From Virgibacillus proomii (GTDB taxonomy: Bacteria > Bacillota > Bacilli > Bacillales > Amphibacillaceae), in the NCBI RefSeq assembly GCF_018916875.1, contig NZ_JAHLNO010000019.1, positions 186,001-250,000 of the forward strand: 64,000 nt of DNA, written 5' to 3'. Below the pieces are notes generated by a model. The model did not search any database, was not told the origin of the DNA, and saw only the letters and a list, made by a program, of their open reading frames with translations. This document shows, piece after piece, positions 1-8,842 of this stretch. The stretch's first letter is position 1; each line of letters begins with the position of its first letter. A program made the translations under genes and the position numbers.

Positions 1-30
1 GCACTTTAACTGCCCGGGTCGCTCTAGAAT

Positions 31-73
31 ACGTGGAAAATAGACTCGGAAATGCCGAGTCTATTTTCCACGT
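31..73. terminator. Long perfect hairpin, probable bidirectional terminator
   Basis: Two 19-base arms (31-49 and 55-73) are perfectly complementary around a 5-base loop. The arms contain A-rich and T-rich runs but there is no long T tract after the hairpin. It lies just upstream of the permease gene, and the ATG at 52 sits in its loop, which argues against that ATG as a start. It could end transcription arriving from either side. Confidence 0.55.
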
Positions 74-102
74 CCGGAGAACAAGGAAATGGAGATAAAA
101 AA

Positions 103-963
103 ATGCCTGTCATTGCTTTATTTGTTTTAAGCTTGCTTTGGGGTTCTACCTTCTATTTTACAAAAATGGTATTACCGGACTTTCATCCTGTTTCTATCGT
201 ATTTTATCGCTGTCTGTTGGGAGGTTTGACTTTATTCCCCTTCTTTTTATGGAGGAGAAAAAAACAGGATTTTCAAAACTTCCTCCCGTTAATAGGGATT
301 ACTTTATTAAGTACAGGTATCCCTTGGGTATTTATGAGCTTTAGTCAAAAAGGGCTTGATACTACAATAAGTGCGGTTCTTAATGCGACTGGCCCAATTT
401 GGGGCATGGTTTTCAGCTTCTTTATTTTAAAAATACAGCTTCGTAAAAAGGAAATATTTAGTGTGCTTATTGGCTTTAGTGGAATACTAGTAGCCTTCTT
501 TTTAGGTACCTCTGACAAGATTAACTTTACCTTCAGCAGTGCGATTCTTTTATTATTAGCAGTTAGTTTATATGCGTTATCTGCAATTTTCACATCCAAG
601 TATTTAAGGAATGTAACGGTGTATACAATTTCGTTCGTTTCGTTGCTTACAGGAAGTGTCTATTCAGGCTTATTTATGATCTTCATCGAGCCATCCAGTT
701 ACCGAGCTTTTATGGACATTGAAAATTTTGGTGCATTGATGATGTTAGGGGTATTTAATTCAGGAATTGGCAATCTGCTGTATTTTTATCTTGTGCAAAA
801 AGCAGGTCCTATCTTTGCCTTATTAATAACTTATTTAATGCCGATTACCACAATTTTATTAGGTGTATTATTATTAAATGAAAATTTAGTAGCAGGAACC
901 GTATTTGCATTAGTTTTTGTTTTAATTAGTGTATACTTTTCTAGAGAGAGAGGGAGGAAATAA
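103..963 (+). CDS. EamA/DMT-family permease
   Basis: Ten-helix drug/metabolite transporter protein, 286 aa, with two EamA repeats (about residues 1-125 and 135-280), the usual size and layout of this family. An early 'LLWGSTFYFTK' and a late 'YLMPITTILLGVLLLNENL' are typical EamA helix 1 and helix 9 segments. The start is placed at ATG 103, preceded by a GGAG-type site at 91; the earlier in-frame ATG at 52 lies in a hairpin loop. The substrate cannot be told from sequence; amino acids or other metabolites are usual. The M29-like aminopeptidase gene follows after two bases, so the two are probably co-transcribed. Confidence 0.85.
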   Translation: MPVIALFVLSLLWGSTFYFTKMVLPDFHPVSIVFYRCLLGGLTLFPFFLWRRKKQDFQNFLPLIGITLLSTGIPWVFMSFSQKGLDTTISAVLNATGPIWGMVFSFFILKIQLRKKEIFSVLIGFSGILVAFFLGTSDKINFTFSSAILLLLAVSLYALSAIFTSKYLRNVTVYTISFVSLLTGSVYSGLFMIFIEPSSYRAFMDIENFGALMMLGVFNSGIGNLLYFYLVQKAGPIFALLITYLMPITTILLGVLLLNENLVAGTVFALVFVLISVYFSRERGRK

Positions 964-965
964 AC

Positions 966-1877
966 ATGGAAGCATTTCAGCAAACCGTAAATCGACTAAT
1001 GAAGAATAATATCCAGATTGAAAAAGCTGAAAAAATACTTGTTCTAACGGATCGAACGACAGAAAAATTAGCCAAAAAATTTAATGAAGCATTAAAAAAA
1101 GATGGGTGGACATCTACTTTCTATATGATGGAGGATCGATCAAAGTCAGGAGAAGAGCCACCAAAAGAAGCTGCTGAACTTATGCTGCGATACAGGCTTG
1201 TATTTTGCCTTACAAAGCATTCTTTAACGCATACGATGGCAAGAAAAGAAGCGAATGCTAAAGGAGTTAGTGTTATTACATTGCCTGGTATTACAGAGGA
1301 TATGTTCTTGCAAGGCGCGATGAGTGCCGATTACAGCCGGGTAGAAGAAGAAACGATAGCGATGGTGGAAAAATTGACAGCTGCCAAATCTGTAACGATT
1401 TTGACGGGAGAGGCAAATAAGTTAGAAATTTCGATCAAAGGAAGACGAGGGATAGCTAGTACTGGGGTATTTAGAGGAACAAGTGCATCGGGAAACCTTC
1501 CATCCGGTGAAGCATATATTGCTCCAATTGAAGGAATGGCAGAAGGTTCAATTGAAATCAATGGTTCAATAGCTGGAATAGGCTTATTAAATGAAGCAAT
1601 CACACTAACGATTGAACAAGGAAAACTTATCCATGCTACAGGAGAAAAAGGAAAGAAATTACTAGCATTACTCGGTGAGGAACAAGGAAGAATGCTTGCA
1701 GAACTCGGGATTGGAACGAATTATAAAGCGAGATTGACTGGAAATATTTTAGAAGACGAAAAAGCATATAATACCGTGCATGTTGCGTTTGGTTCAAATC
1801 ATACATTTGGTGGTACGATTAATACAGATGTACATATCGACTGTGTAACAAAAGATCCAAAATTAGAGTGGGAGTAG
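966..1877 (+). CDS. M29-like leucyl aminopeptidase / NicX-type metalloenzyme
   Basis: A 303 aa protein of the thermophilic aminopeptidase (M29) superfamily, which also holds the NicX dihydroxypyridine dioxygenases. The C-terminal half shows the metal-site pattern: 'PSGEAYIAPIEG' with Glu182, then 'ELGIGTN' and 'EDEKAYNTVHVAFGSN' followed by 'GGTINTDVHIDC' with the His and Asp ligands. It is shorter than classical M29 aminopeptidases (about 400 aa), so peptidase activity is not certain. The start has a strong AGGGAGGAA site. It is coupled to the EamA permease, suggesting that a permease and enzyme act on one small amide or peptide-like compound. The fold is fairly sure, the substrate unknown. 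Confidence 0.7.
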   Translation: MEAFQQTVNRLMKNNIQIEKAEKILVLTDRTTEKLAKKFNEALKKDGWTSTFYMMEDRSKSGEEPPKEAAELMLRYRLVFCLTKHSLTHTMARKEANAKGVSVITLPGITEDMFLQGAMSADYSRVEEETIAMVEKLTAAKSVTILTGEANKLEISIKGRRGIASTGVFRGTSASGNLPSGEAYIAPIEGMAEGSIEINGSIAGIGLLNEAITLTIEQGKLIHATGEKGKKLLALLGEEQGRMLAELGIGTNYKARLTGNILEDEKAYNTVHVAFGSNHTFGGTINTDVHIDCVTKDPKLEWE

Positions 1878-1924
1878 TTAATCTTAAGTATTCAAGTGGA
1901 TATATCTAAGAACAGGTTGTATTT

Positions 1925-2052
1925 TCTTCTGTAGGTCACTGGGCAGTAAGACCTGCCCTTTATGAGAAGTCGAAGTGAGAGAAAACGGCACCTAAATGTC
2001 CGATTGGTTCAACTAATCATTCCGTGTTCCACGGAATGAAGTTTCGCTTTAT
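1925..2052. repeat. TTTAT hairpin element, copy 1 (degenerate left end)
   Basis: Copy of the dispersed hairpin element described at 22629-22818. The left half is eroded. The right palindrome is intact: CATTCCGTG at 2018-2026 pairs with CACGGAATG at 2030-2038, followed by the conserved tail ending in TTTAT at 2048-2052. It fills the gap between the convergent aminopeptidase and psuK genes. Confidence 0.75.
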
Positions 2053-2117
2053 CCCGTCAGAAGTTTCCAGTTTATATATTGCTATTAGAGCACCTCCACC
2101 ACACTGATAAAGCGCTT

Positions 2118-2984
2118 TCAAAAAGAGTGAGCGCCAATAGATGTAACAACTGTTGATGAAAGCTCTATAGCATGTTTTATTGATTGATTTATATCTTGTT
2201 TTTTTTGGTAAGCTGCTAAAAATCCAGCTACAAAAGAATCTCCTGCACCTGTAGTGTCGATAGCTTCAACTTTTAGAGCAGGTATATGTTTAATTGATTT
2301 TCCATCCCAGTATATACATCCTTGATCACCCAGTGTTAAAATTGGATATTTAACAATCGATTTTAGCTTTTTAATGATTTCAAATGGTTCAGATTGAGAG
2401 GTTAATAGAACACCTTCTTCGTAATTTGGAAAGAAAAAAGTAATTCCTCTCATAAAAGATAGAAATTCTTTCTTGTGTTCTTTTAGAAAAAAAATAGAGC
2501 TAGGATCTAAAGCTATCATTTTTTCCATCATTTGTGCCTGGTTTTTTGCTTTAAATGCAGCGGTTCTCGTATTTTCGTCAAAAAAGCTGTATCCAGATAA
2601 ATAAATGAGATCAGCTTCTAAATCATTAGGGATATCTTTATCATTTAAAGTTAAATTTGCTCCTCTATCTGAAATCATTGACCTTTCACCATTATTTTCG
2701 TTGATCATAACAATAATAGATCCGGTTTTATCTTGGTCCACTTTAGAGATCTTAGGTTGAACTCCACTTTTTATACTTTTTTGGATTAAAAATTCCCCAA
2801 ACGGGTCGTTTCCAACTTTACCAATTAACGTGCATTCTATTCCTTCTCTGCTGATATAAGCTGCAACATTATTGGCTTGTCCACCAGGTTTAAAATGAAT
2901 CATTCCTTTTGTGTCAGTTCCATAATTTGTTTTTCCTTTCTTCACTATGATATCTACTACTAAATCACCAATTACAGTTATCAT
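2118..2984 (-). CDS. psuK: PfkB-family pseudouridine kinase
   Basis: A 288 aa ribokinase-family sugar kinase, proposed to phosphorylate pseudouridine to pseudouridine 5'-phosphate in the cytoplasm. The N-terminal PfkB signature 'GGQANNVAAY' is at residues 34-43, and the C-terminal signature 'DTTGAGDSFVAGF' at 243-255 supplies the catalytic Asp249 and the anion hole. Its start overlaps the psuG stop by four bases (ATGA), showing translational coupling. The specific substrate is inferred from the psuG neighbour; the sequence alone only shows a PfkB kinase. A cre-like sequence (2107-2120) overlaps the stop codon and is of doubtful meaning. Confidence 0.88.
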   Translation of the reverse strand: MITVIGDLVVDIIVKKGKTNYGTDTKGMIHFKPGGQANNVAAYISREGIECTLIGKVGNDPFGEFLIQKSIKSGVQPKISKVDQDKTGSIIVMINENNGERSMISDRGANLTLNDKDIPNDLEADLIYLSGYSFFDENTRTAAFKAKNQAQMMEKMIALDPSSIFFLKEHKKEFLSFMRGITFFFPNYEEGVLLTSQSEPFEIIKKLKSIVKYPILTLGDQGCIYWDGKSIKHIPALKVEAIDTTGAGDSFVAGFLAAYQKKQDINQSIKHAIELSSTVVTSIGAHSF

Positions 2985-3883
2985 TTTTTTGCATACTCCT
3001 TTGCTATAATAGCTGCAATTTTGGCATTATTTAACATTAAAGAAATGTTGGCAGCGACACTTTTTCCATTTGTCAATTTACGAATTCTATCTAAAAGGAA
3101 GGGAGTTACCTTTTTTCCTGTTATATTTTTTTCTTTTGCTTCATTCAATGCATCATCGATAATTTTGTTTATTAAGGTTGGATTAAGTTCATCTTTCTTT
3201 GGAATGGGAACAACAAGGGAAGTAGCGTAGTTCAAGTTCATGTTATCTTGTGTTTTCAGAAGTTTAACAAGGGATGCCTTATCTATTTTTTCTACTGTCA
3301 ATCCGCTATCTTGTGTGTAGAAGTTAGGATACTTATCAGTTTCATAACCATAGATCGGTACACCTATTGTCTCAAGGTATTCAACGGTTTTTGACACATC
3401 TAAAATAGATTTTACGCCAGCACTGACTACACATACTTTACATTTTGCCAACGTTGGCAAATCGGCCGAAATATCAAACGTTTCATTTACACCATAATGA
3501 ACTCCCCCCAATCCTCCGGTAGCAAAAAAACGAATCTCAGAAAGTTCAGCTACATACATAGTTGCTGCAACTGTAGTTGCGCCTACCTTTTTACTTGATA
3601 GTACCCTAGGAATATCATGGATACTTGTTTTAAAAGCGGTTGTTGATTGACCAAGTAATTCTATTTCAGTATCGTTAAGACCTACACAGATATTACCATT
3701 AATTAAAGCGATGGTTGCAGGCACAACTCCTTGTTTACGTATAACTGATTCTACTTTTTGTGCAAGTTCAACATTTTGCGGGTAGGGAAAACCGTGAGAA
3801 ATAATCGTTGATTCCAGTGCAACTATTGGCTTTCCGGACTTTATTGCGGATTTTACTTCACTACTGTACTTCATATAATTCAT
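2981..3883 (-). CDS. psuG: Pseudouridine-5'-phosphate glycosidase
   Basis: A 300 aa PsuG/IndA-family enzyme that splits the C-C glycosidic bond of pseudouridine 5'-phosphate to uracil and ribose 5-phosphate. Family landmarks are present: 'VALESTIISHGFPYPQN' (Glu24), 'ATGGLGGVHYG' (121-131), 'ETFDISADL' (Asp137) and 'VVSAGVKSILD' (Lys158, equivalent to the Schiff-base lysine of E. coli PsuG). The start is ATG 3883; an upstream TTG at 3898 lies in the GGAGG ribosome site itself and is rejected. First gene of psuG-psuK, with a divergent-facing LacI regulator upstream in the same orientation. An 18-base palindrome at 3444-3461 inside the gene resembles the regulator's operator. Confidence 0.93.
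   Translation of the reverse strand: MNYMKYSSEVKSAIKSGKPIVALESTIISHGFPYPQNVELAQKVESVIRKQGVVPATIALINGNICVGLNDTEIELLGQSTTAFKTSIHDIPRVLSSKKVGATTVAATMYVAELSEIRFFATGGLGGVHYGVNETFDISADLPTLAKCKVCVVSAGVKSILDVSKTVEYLETIGVPIYGYETDKYPNFYTQDSGLTVEKIDKASLVKLLKTQDNMNLNYATSLVVPIPKKDELNPTLINKIIDDALNEAKEKNITGKKVTPFLLDRIRKLTNGKSVAANISLMLNNAKIAAIIAKEYAKK
3444..3461. promoter_or_regulatory. Intragenic LacI-type operator candidate
   Basis: TTTGCCAACGTTGGCAAA is a perfect 18-base palindrome with the central CG typical of LacI/GalR operators. It lies inside psuG, about 1.5 kb from a very similar site upstream of the LacI gene (4982-5001). Two such sites could allow looping repression; this is inference. Confidence 0.5.
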
Positions 3884-3960
3884 TTTAAGTTCCTCCAATT
3901 AATAATATTTTTGATGGAAATAAAGTCAACTATACTATGAGGTTACCAATTTAACTAAAA

Positions 3961-4968
3961 CTAATAAGAAGCCCTTTTTACAAGTGTTGGTTTTAGTTCA
4001 GGATGATGTATGCTGTTCTTATTAGAAGTCATTTGGTGAATTAGTAGATCTACAGCTGCACGTGCAATTTCATATTTTGGTTGGGATATAGTAGATAAAG
4101 GTGGATAAAAATATTTACTCATTTTAATGTTATCGATACCCAGGACGCCGATATCTTTTCCAATTGCTAAGCCGAACTCCTTAATCGCTTGGTAGACCGC
4201 AAGTGCTCTTTCATCTCCGGATATAAAAATTGCATCAATAGGGTTAGTACGTAAAATATCTGTAGTGGTTTTATATGCATTTTCTAAACTATACACATGA
4301 TGGTAAACTGTTTCTTTTAATCCATGTTCTTTGCAAAAAATTCTATACCCTGTCTCGCGTTTTTTATTAATAATTGATTTAGTATTTCCCAGTAAGAGCG
4401 CGATGGATCTGTATCCTTCTGTATACAATACTTCGGTTCCTGAGTATCCCACTTGTACATTGTCTATACCAACATATGGAACTTCAAATTCATGCTGACT
4501 ATCCCCAATCAATATAAAAGGTATCTTATTCGTTTTTAAATACATTATTCTCTGGTCGTCTTTTACAGGGTCAAAGATAATTGCGCCATCACATAGATTA
4601 TGCTTTACTAGGTGAAAGCCATCATTTTCATTACTATTAAAGCTATCTGGAGAAGATGGGGATAAAACTAATCGATATTCACTTTTTTTTGTTATACGGT
4701 GTATTTCATGAAATACTTCATTGTGGTAGGCACCCCAATAGTCACCAGAACGTTGATCAACAAAGATAACAATTTGATTGGTTTTTCTTTCCTTAAGTCC
4801 CTTGGCTAAAAGGTTGGTCTTAAAATCCAGTTCTTCAATAACACTTTTGACCCTTTTTCGTGTGGATTCTTTTACATTAGGATGTTCATTTAATACTCTG
4901 GATACTGTACGAACAGAGGTATTACTTAATCTAGCAACATCTTTGATAGTAGGTTTCTTCATTTCCAT
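3961..4968 (-). CDS. LacI-family transcriptional regulator of the psu operon
   Basis: A 335 aa LacI/GalR repressor. The N-terminal helix-turn-helix reads 'TIKDVARLSNTSVRTVSRVL' with hinge 'LAKGLKERKTNQI', followed by a periplasmic-binding-protein-like effector domain (about 60-330). The start is ATG 4968 after an AAAGGAT site; an in-frame TTG one codon earlier is less likely. It lies upstream of psuG in the same direction, separated by 77 bases. It probably senses pseudouridine, ribose or a related sugar and represses psuGK and itself through the palindromes at 4982-5001 and 3444-3461. The effector is inferred from context only. Confidence 0.88.
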   Translation of the reverse strand: MEMKKPTIKDVARLSNTSVRTVSRVLNEHPNVKESTRKRVKSVIEELDFKTNLLAKGLKERKTNQIVIFVDQRSGDYWGAYHNEVFHEIHRITKKSEYRLVLSPSSPDSFNSNENDGFHLVKHNLCDGAIIFDPVKDDQRIMYLKTNKIPFILIGDSQHEFEVPYVGIDNVQVGYSGTEVLYTEGYRSIALLLGNTKSIINKKRETGYRIFCKEHGLKETVYHHVYSLENAYKTTTDILRTNPIDAIFISGDERALAVYQAIKEFGLAIGKDIGVLGIDNIKMSKYFYPPLSTISQPKYEIARAAVDLLIHQMTSNKNSIHHPELKPTLVKRASY

Positions 4969-4981
4969 CAATCCTTTCCAC

Positions 4982-5001
4982 TTTTGCCATCGTTAGCAAA
5001 A
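4982..5001. promoter_or_regulatory. LacI-type operator upstream of the psu regulator gene
   Basis: TTTTGCCATCGTTAGCAAAA is a near-perfect 20-base palindrome centred on CG, just upstream of the LacI-family gene. It shares the TTGCC/GGCAA-like arms of the palindrome inside psuG, which makes autoregulation by this LacI protein likely. Confidence 0.6.
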
Positions 5002-5033
5002 GTCAAATATAATATATCATGATTCAATTATTA

Positions 5034-5047
5034 TGTTAACGCTTTCT
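5034..5047 (-). promoter_or_regulatory. cre site (CcpA) for the psu locus
   Basis: On the minus strand the sequence AGAAAGCGTTAACA matches 13 of 14 positions of the cre consensus TGWAARCGYTWNCW. It is 66 bases upstream of the LacI-family gene, placing psu expression under likely carbon catabolite control. Confidence 0.55.
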
Positions 5048-5230
5048 TTTGTTTTTTACACCTGTAATTCCAGAATGAAGAGCAAGCGCCTAGCAGTATA
5101 CATTCAGTTTCACATTCTTTATCTTCCTTTTTGAGTATAGGCACAATACCTGAACTAGAGGCTTGTTCTAGTCAAACTTACTTTCAAATAAGCGTAGTAG
5201 TCTATTAACAATCATAGGAGGTTTACAAAA

Positions 5231-6825
5231 ATGCTAAAATTAAGAGTTATCTCTCTAAAGACCAAAATACTAACGTTAATCGTTTCATTAATTTTGGCTA
5301 TTATTATTTTAATATCAGGTATTTACATCATGATTGAAAAAAACAAACAGAAGAAAATATGGGAAAATTGGCACTGCAAGTAGCAAAGACGGTTTCTTTT
5401 ATGCCAACAGTAAAAGAAGCTTTTAAGAAGGAAAGCCGGATAAGTTTGTTACAGTCTATTGCGGATAATATAAAGATGCAAGTTGATGCTGAATATGTTG
5501 TAATCAAAAATACTGATGGGGTTATTTATGCACATCCTGACAATTTATTGCTTGGAAAAAAGAGGCAAGAAAGTGATAATTATCGAGCACTTATTTTTGG
5601 TCAATCTTATATTTCTAGATCAGAAGGAAGTTTAGGAGCTGCATTAAGTGGAAATACTCCAATCTTTGATGATAATGGTAATATTATGGGAATTGTTTCG
5701 GTAGGTTACTTGTTTGAGGATATATATGCTAAAATTTATCGGAAGATTCGTGTTATTAGCAATGTTTCGCTTGTCGGTCTATTACTAGGGGTTATTGGTG
5801 GAATTATACTAACAAATAATATTCGCAAAGATACGCTAGGTCTAGAGCCTTTCGAGATTGCCAATCTTTATCGGCAAAGAAGTGCGATTTTACACTCGAT
5901 TAAAGAAGGAATTATAGCGATTGATGAAAATGGGCGAATTACAATGATAAATCAGCCTGCCATAGATATGCTAGGGTGTAATAATCATTATCTTTATGAG
6001 CCGATTGAGAAGATTTTCCCAAATACACTGCTAGAGGATTTTTTGAAATCAGGTGAAAATGAAGAAAATCAAGAAATGTATCTTAATGATCGTTTAGTTA
6101 TTATGAACAGGGAAGTTGTCAAAGAAAATGGAAGAATAATTGGAGCGGTAGCAAGTTTTCGCGATAAGACAGAAGTGAAAAAGATGATTGAAACTATTTC
6201 CGAGGTTAGACAGTATTCCGAAGATTTAAGAGCGCAAACACATGAATATGCTAATAAACTTTACGTACTATCGGGTCTGATGCAATTGGGGAAACATGAA
6301 GAGGCTGTAGATATGATACAAGCGGAATTGAGAGTTAACTCCAAACAAAATCATCTTTTATTCGATCAAATAAAAGATAATAATGTACAAGCTATTTTAC
6401 TAGGGAAAATCGCAAAATCTTCTGAAAAGAAAATGGAGTTCATAATTGATCAAAATAGTTCACTTTCCCCTTTACCTAAACACATCGATATTTCTAGTTT
6501 AATTGCTATTTTAGGTAATATTATTGACAATGCATTTGAGGCAGTTAGTGGAAATGAAATAAAAAAGGTAGTATTTTTTGCAACTGATGTGGGAAATGAC
6601 ATTATTTTTGAAGTTGCCGATAATGGAAAGGGTATCATAACAAAAGAAAGTATTTTTAAAAAAGGTTTTTCAACGAAAACGGGAGAGGATCGAGGATATG
6701 GGTTGGCGATTGTACAGGATACAGTTAATAGATTAGGAGGTGCAATTGAAATCAAGAATGATAAGACAGGCGGGGCGATTGTTACTATATTTGTACCGAA
6801 GCAAGGGGGAGATTTGTATGATTAA
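5231..6825 (+). CDS. DcuS/CitA-type sensor histidine kinase (frame broken in a poly-A run)
   Basis: Membrane sensor kinase of the citrate/C4-dicarboxylate class. The main open frame from ATG 5359 (488 codons) has an extracytoplasmic sensor, a second membrane helix (about 131-152), a PAS domain (about 173-275), the H-box 'RAQTHEYANKLYVLSGLMQL' with His295, and the ATPase boxes (Asn391 region, 'DNGKG' 421-425, 'GYGLA' 446-450). The first membrane helix is encoded in another frame from ATG 5231, which has the good GGAGG site. One extra A in the A run at 5337-5343 would join the frames into one normal protein. It overlaps the response regulator by 8 bases and probably controls the tct transporter downstream. 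Confidence 0.82.
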
Positions 6826-7498
6826 AATTGTAATCGCTGAAGATGATTTTCGCGTTGCCAGTATTCATGAGCAGTTTTTATCACAAATAGATGATGTAAA
6901 GGTGGTAGGTAAGGCATTAAATGGTGAAGAAACGATGAAGGTAATTCAAGATAGGGAGGTTCATTTATTACTACTCGATATTTATATGCCCGATATACTT
7001 GGAATTGATTTATTACCTAAAATAAGAAATCTATCATCAAGTATAGATATTATTATGATTACTGCGGCTACAGATATTGATATGGTGAAGAATTCATTAA
7101 ACTATGGTGTGTTTGACTATATCATCAAGCCTCTGAAAATGGAACGATTTTTAGAAACGATTGAAAAATATAAGCAAAAAAGAAAACTTATTCAATCGCA
7201 TGTTTGTGTTGGTCAGAAGGAAGTAGATCAACTATTTATGGCTAAAGCTTCTCAAACGGAAAAAGCAGTAAGAAATAATTTACCCAAAGGCATTGATCCA
7301 TTAACGCTGGAAAAGGTGAAAGCAATAATTAAACAAGGGCGAAAAGGGATAACAGCAGAGGAGATGAGTGAAAAAATGGGGGCTTCTAGAACAACCGCCA
7401 GACGATATTTAGAGTATTTAACGTCTATGAAAGAAGTGAAAGCAGAACTTCAATATGGGATAGTTGGCCGTCCAGAAAGGATATATATCATTTCATAA
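6818..7498 (+). CDS. CitB/DcuR-type response regulator
   Basis: A 226 aa response regulator: receiver domain at 1-115 with acidic Asp9/Asp10, phospho-acceptor Asp54 ('LLLDIYMPD') and Lys104, and a C-terminal DNA-binding region 'TAEEMSEKMGASRTTARRYL' of the DcuR/CitB helix-turn-helix type. The start at ATG 6818 follows AAGGGGGAG and overlaps the kinase stop by 8 bases; the longer frame from 6740 reads inside the kinase gene and is rejected. It most likely activates tctCBA in response to an external tri- or dicarboxylate. That target is inferred from gene order. Confidence 0.9.
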   Translation: MIKIVIAEDDFRVASIHEQFLSQIDDVKVVGKALNGEETMKVIQDREVHLLLLDIYMPDILGIDLLPKIRNLSSSIDIIMITAATDIDMVKNSLNYGVFDYIIKPLKMERFLETIEKYKQKRKLIQSHVCVGQKEVDQLFMAKASQTEKAVRNNLPKGIDPLTLEKVKAIIKQGRKGITAEEMSEKMGASRTTARRYLEYLTSMKEVKAELQYGIVGRPERIYIIS

Positions 7499-7549
7499 AA
7501 AAGTTGGGAACGTGAATTATTGAGGCATAAAAATGATTTCTGGAAAATA

Positions 7550-7600
7550 TTTATCCTGCATTTAAGTTGGTGTAAGATTCCCACTCCAGAAGGAGAATTA
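7550..7600. repeat. TTTAT hairpin element fragment, left end only
   Basis: TTTATCCTGCATTTAAG followed by a run resembling GGTGTAAGATTCCCACT matches the left end of the element described at 22629-22818. The rest is lost. It lies between the response regulator and tctC genes. Confidence 0.5.
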
Positions 7601-7679
7601 CAACTGAACGAAATCACTTGATTCCTTACTATAAACAAAATGAACATAATGTTCTTTTTGTTTTTTATGTGAATAATGT

Positions 7680-7693
7680 TGTAAACGTTTTCT
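7680..7693 (+). promoter_or_regulatory. cre site upstream of tctC
   Basis: TGTAAACGTTTTCT fits every position of the cre consensus TGWAARCGYTWNCW. It is 72 bases upstream of the tctC start, so glucose repression of the transporter through CcpA is likely, on top of control by the two-component system. Confidence 0.7.
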
Positions 7694-7765
7694 TTAATAA
7701 TTATCTATTATATGATAATTTTCGAACTTTTATTAAAACTAATATAATATACGAGGAGGAGTCTG

Positions 7766-8767
7766 ATGAAAAAGCAATTTGCTTTACTGTTTTTACTCAT
7801 TTGTATAATTATTCTTTCCGCATGTAATCCAGAACAAAAATCTACGAGTGGGGAAGAAAACTGGAAGCCTGAGAAAGCTATTGAAATTGTTGCTCCGGCA
7901 GGTGCTGGTGGAGGCTGGGACACTACTGCGAGAACTGTAGCTAAAGTATTTAGTGAAGAAGGAATTATTGATCAGGATATTGGGGTCGTAAATAAAGAAG
8001 GTGGCGGCGGCGCAATCGCTTGGACTTATATTCATAACCTTGAAGGAAGTAACCATAATATTTTCATCTCATCACCGCCACTTATATTTGTACCACTTAA
8101 TGGACAAACAGAATTAACATATGAAAATTTCACGCCACTTGTTAATTTGGTAGCTGACTATGCTGCATTTGCCGTTAGGGCGGATGCCAAGTGGGACAAT
8201 CTAAATGAGCTATTTGAAGATATGAAGAAGGATCCAACAAGTATTACAGTTGTAGGCGCATCTTCCCCGGGGAGCATGGATCATATGCAATTTGTGAAAA
8301 TCGCTAAGGAAGCCGGAGTTGATGTAACGAAAATTAAATATGTATCAAATCAAGAGGGATCACCATTAACGGATCTTCTAAATGGCAGTGTTGATGTTTA
8401 CTCTACCGGAGTAGCTGAAACAGTGGAACAAGTAAAAGCTGGAAAAATTAAAGTTTTAGGTGTAACCTCCCCTGAACGATTAGAAGGAGATGTTTTGTCT
8501 ACTTTTCCAACTGCAGCCGAGCAGGGTATTGATGCGACGTTTATTAATTGGAGGGGGTTCTTTGGACCACCAAATATGGATAAAAGCGCTATTCAATATT
8601 ATGAAAAAAAGTTTAAAGAGCTATGTGAATCGGAATCATTCTCTAAAATTCGCAGTCAGTATGGCTGGACGGAGATGTTTATGGGACATGAAGAGTATAA
8701 ACAATTTTTAGCAGAACAAACAGAAGAACTAAAAGAATTAATGGAAGAACTTGGTTTATCGCAATGA
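7766..8767 (+). CDS. tctC: Tripartite tricarboxylate transporter substrate-binding lipoprotein
   Basis: A 333 aa extracytoplasmic solute receptor of the TctC/Bug family. The N-terminus is a lipoprotein signal with lipobox LSAC and lipid-anchored Cys20. The mature part begins 'KAIEIVAPAGAGGGWDTTAR', the conserved TctC ligand-loop segment, and 'VDVYSTGVAETVEQVKAGK' is the typical second-domain motif. It delivers a tricarboxylate or related carboxylate to the TctA/TctB membrane pair. RBS GAGGAGG precedes ATG 7766. First gene of tctC-tctB-tctA, with a cre site upstream and a two-component system next to it. The exact ligand is not visible. Confidence 0.92.
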   Translation: MKKQFALLFLLICIIILSACNPEQKSTSGEENWKPEKAIEIVAPAGAGGGWDTTARTVAKVFSEEGIIDQDIGVVNKEGGGGAIAWTYIHNLEGSNHNIFISSPPLIFVPLNGQTELTYENFTPLVNLVADYAAFAVRADAKWDNLNELFEDMKKDPTSITVVGASSPGSMDHMQFVKIAKEAGVDVTKIKYVSNQEGSPLTDLLNGSVDVYSTGVAETVEQVKAGKIKVLGVTSPERLEGDVLSTFPTAAEQGIDATFINWRGFFGPPNMDKSAIQYYEKKFKELCESESFSKIRSQYGWTEMFMGHEEYKQFLAEQTEELKELMEELGLSQ

Positions 8768-8775
8768 TTTACAGA

Positions 8776-8808
8776 AGAGCCAATGTTGAAGCGATCAGTA
8801 TTGGCTCT
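8776..8808 (+). promoter_or_regulatory. Intercistronic hairpin between tctC and tctB
   Basis: AGAGCCAAT (8776-8784) pairs perfectly with ATTGGCTCT (8800-8808) around a 15-base loop in the 75-base gap between the receptor and membrane-subunit genes. No T tract follows. This placement is typical of hairpins that stabilise or partly terminate the receptor message so that receptor exceeds permease; the role is inferred. Confidence 0.5.
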
Positions 8809-8842
8809 ATAAAAATGAATGAAAGTGTGGTGAATAGAGCAT

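Noticed and set aside
2107-2120. cre site at the end of psuK
   Set aside because: It overlaps the stop codon with no promoter or start downstream on either strand; probably chance.
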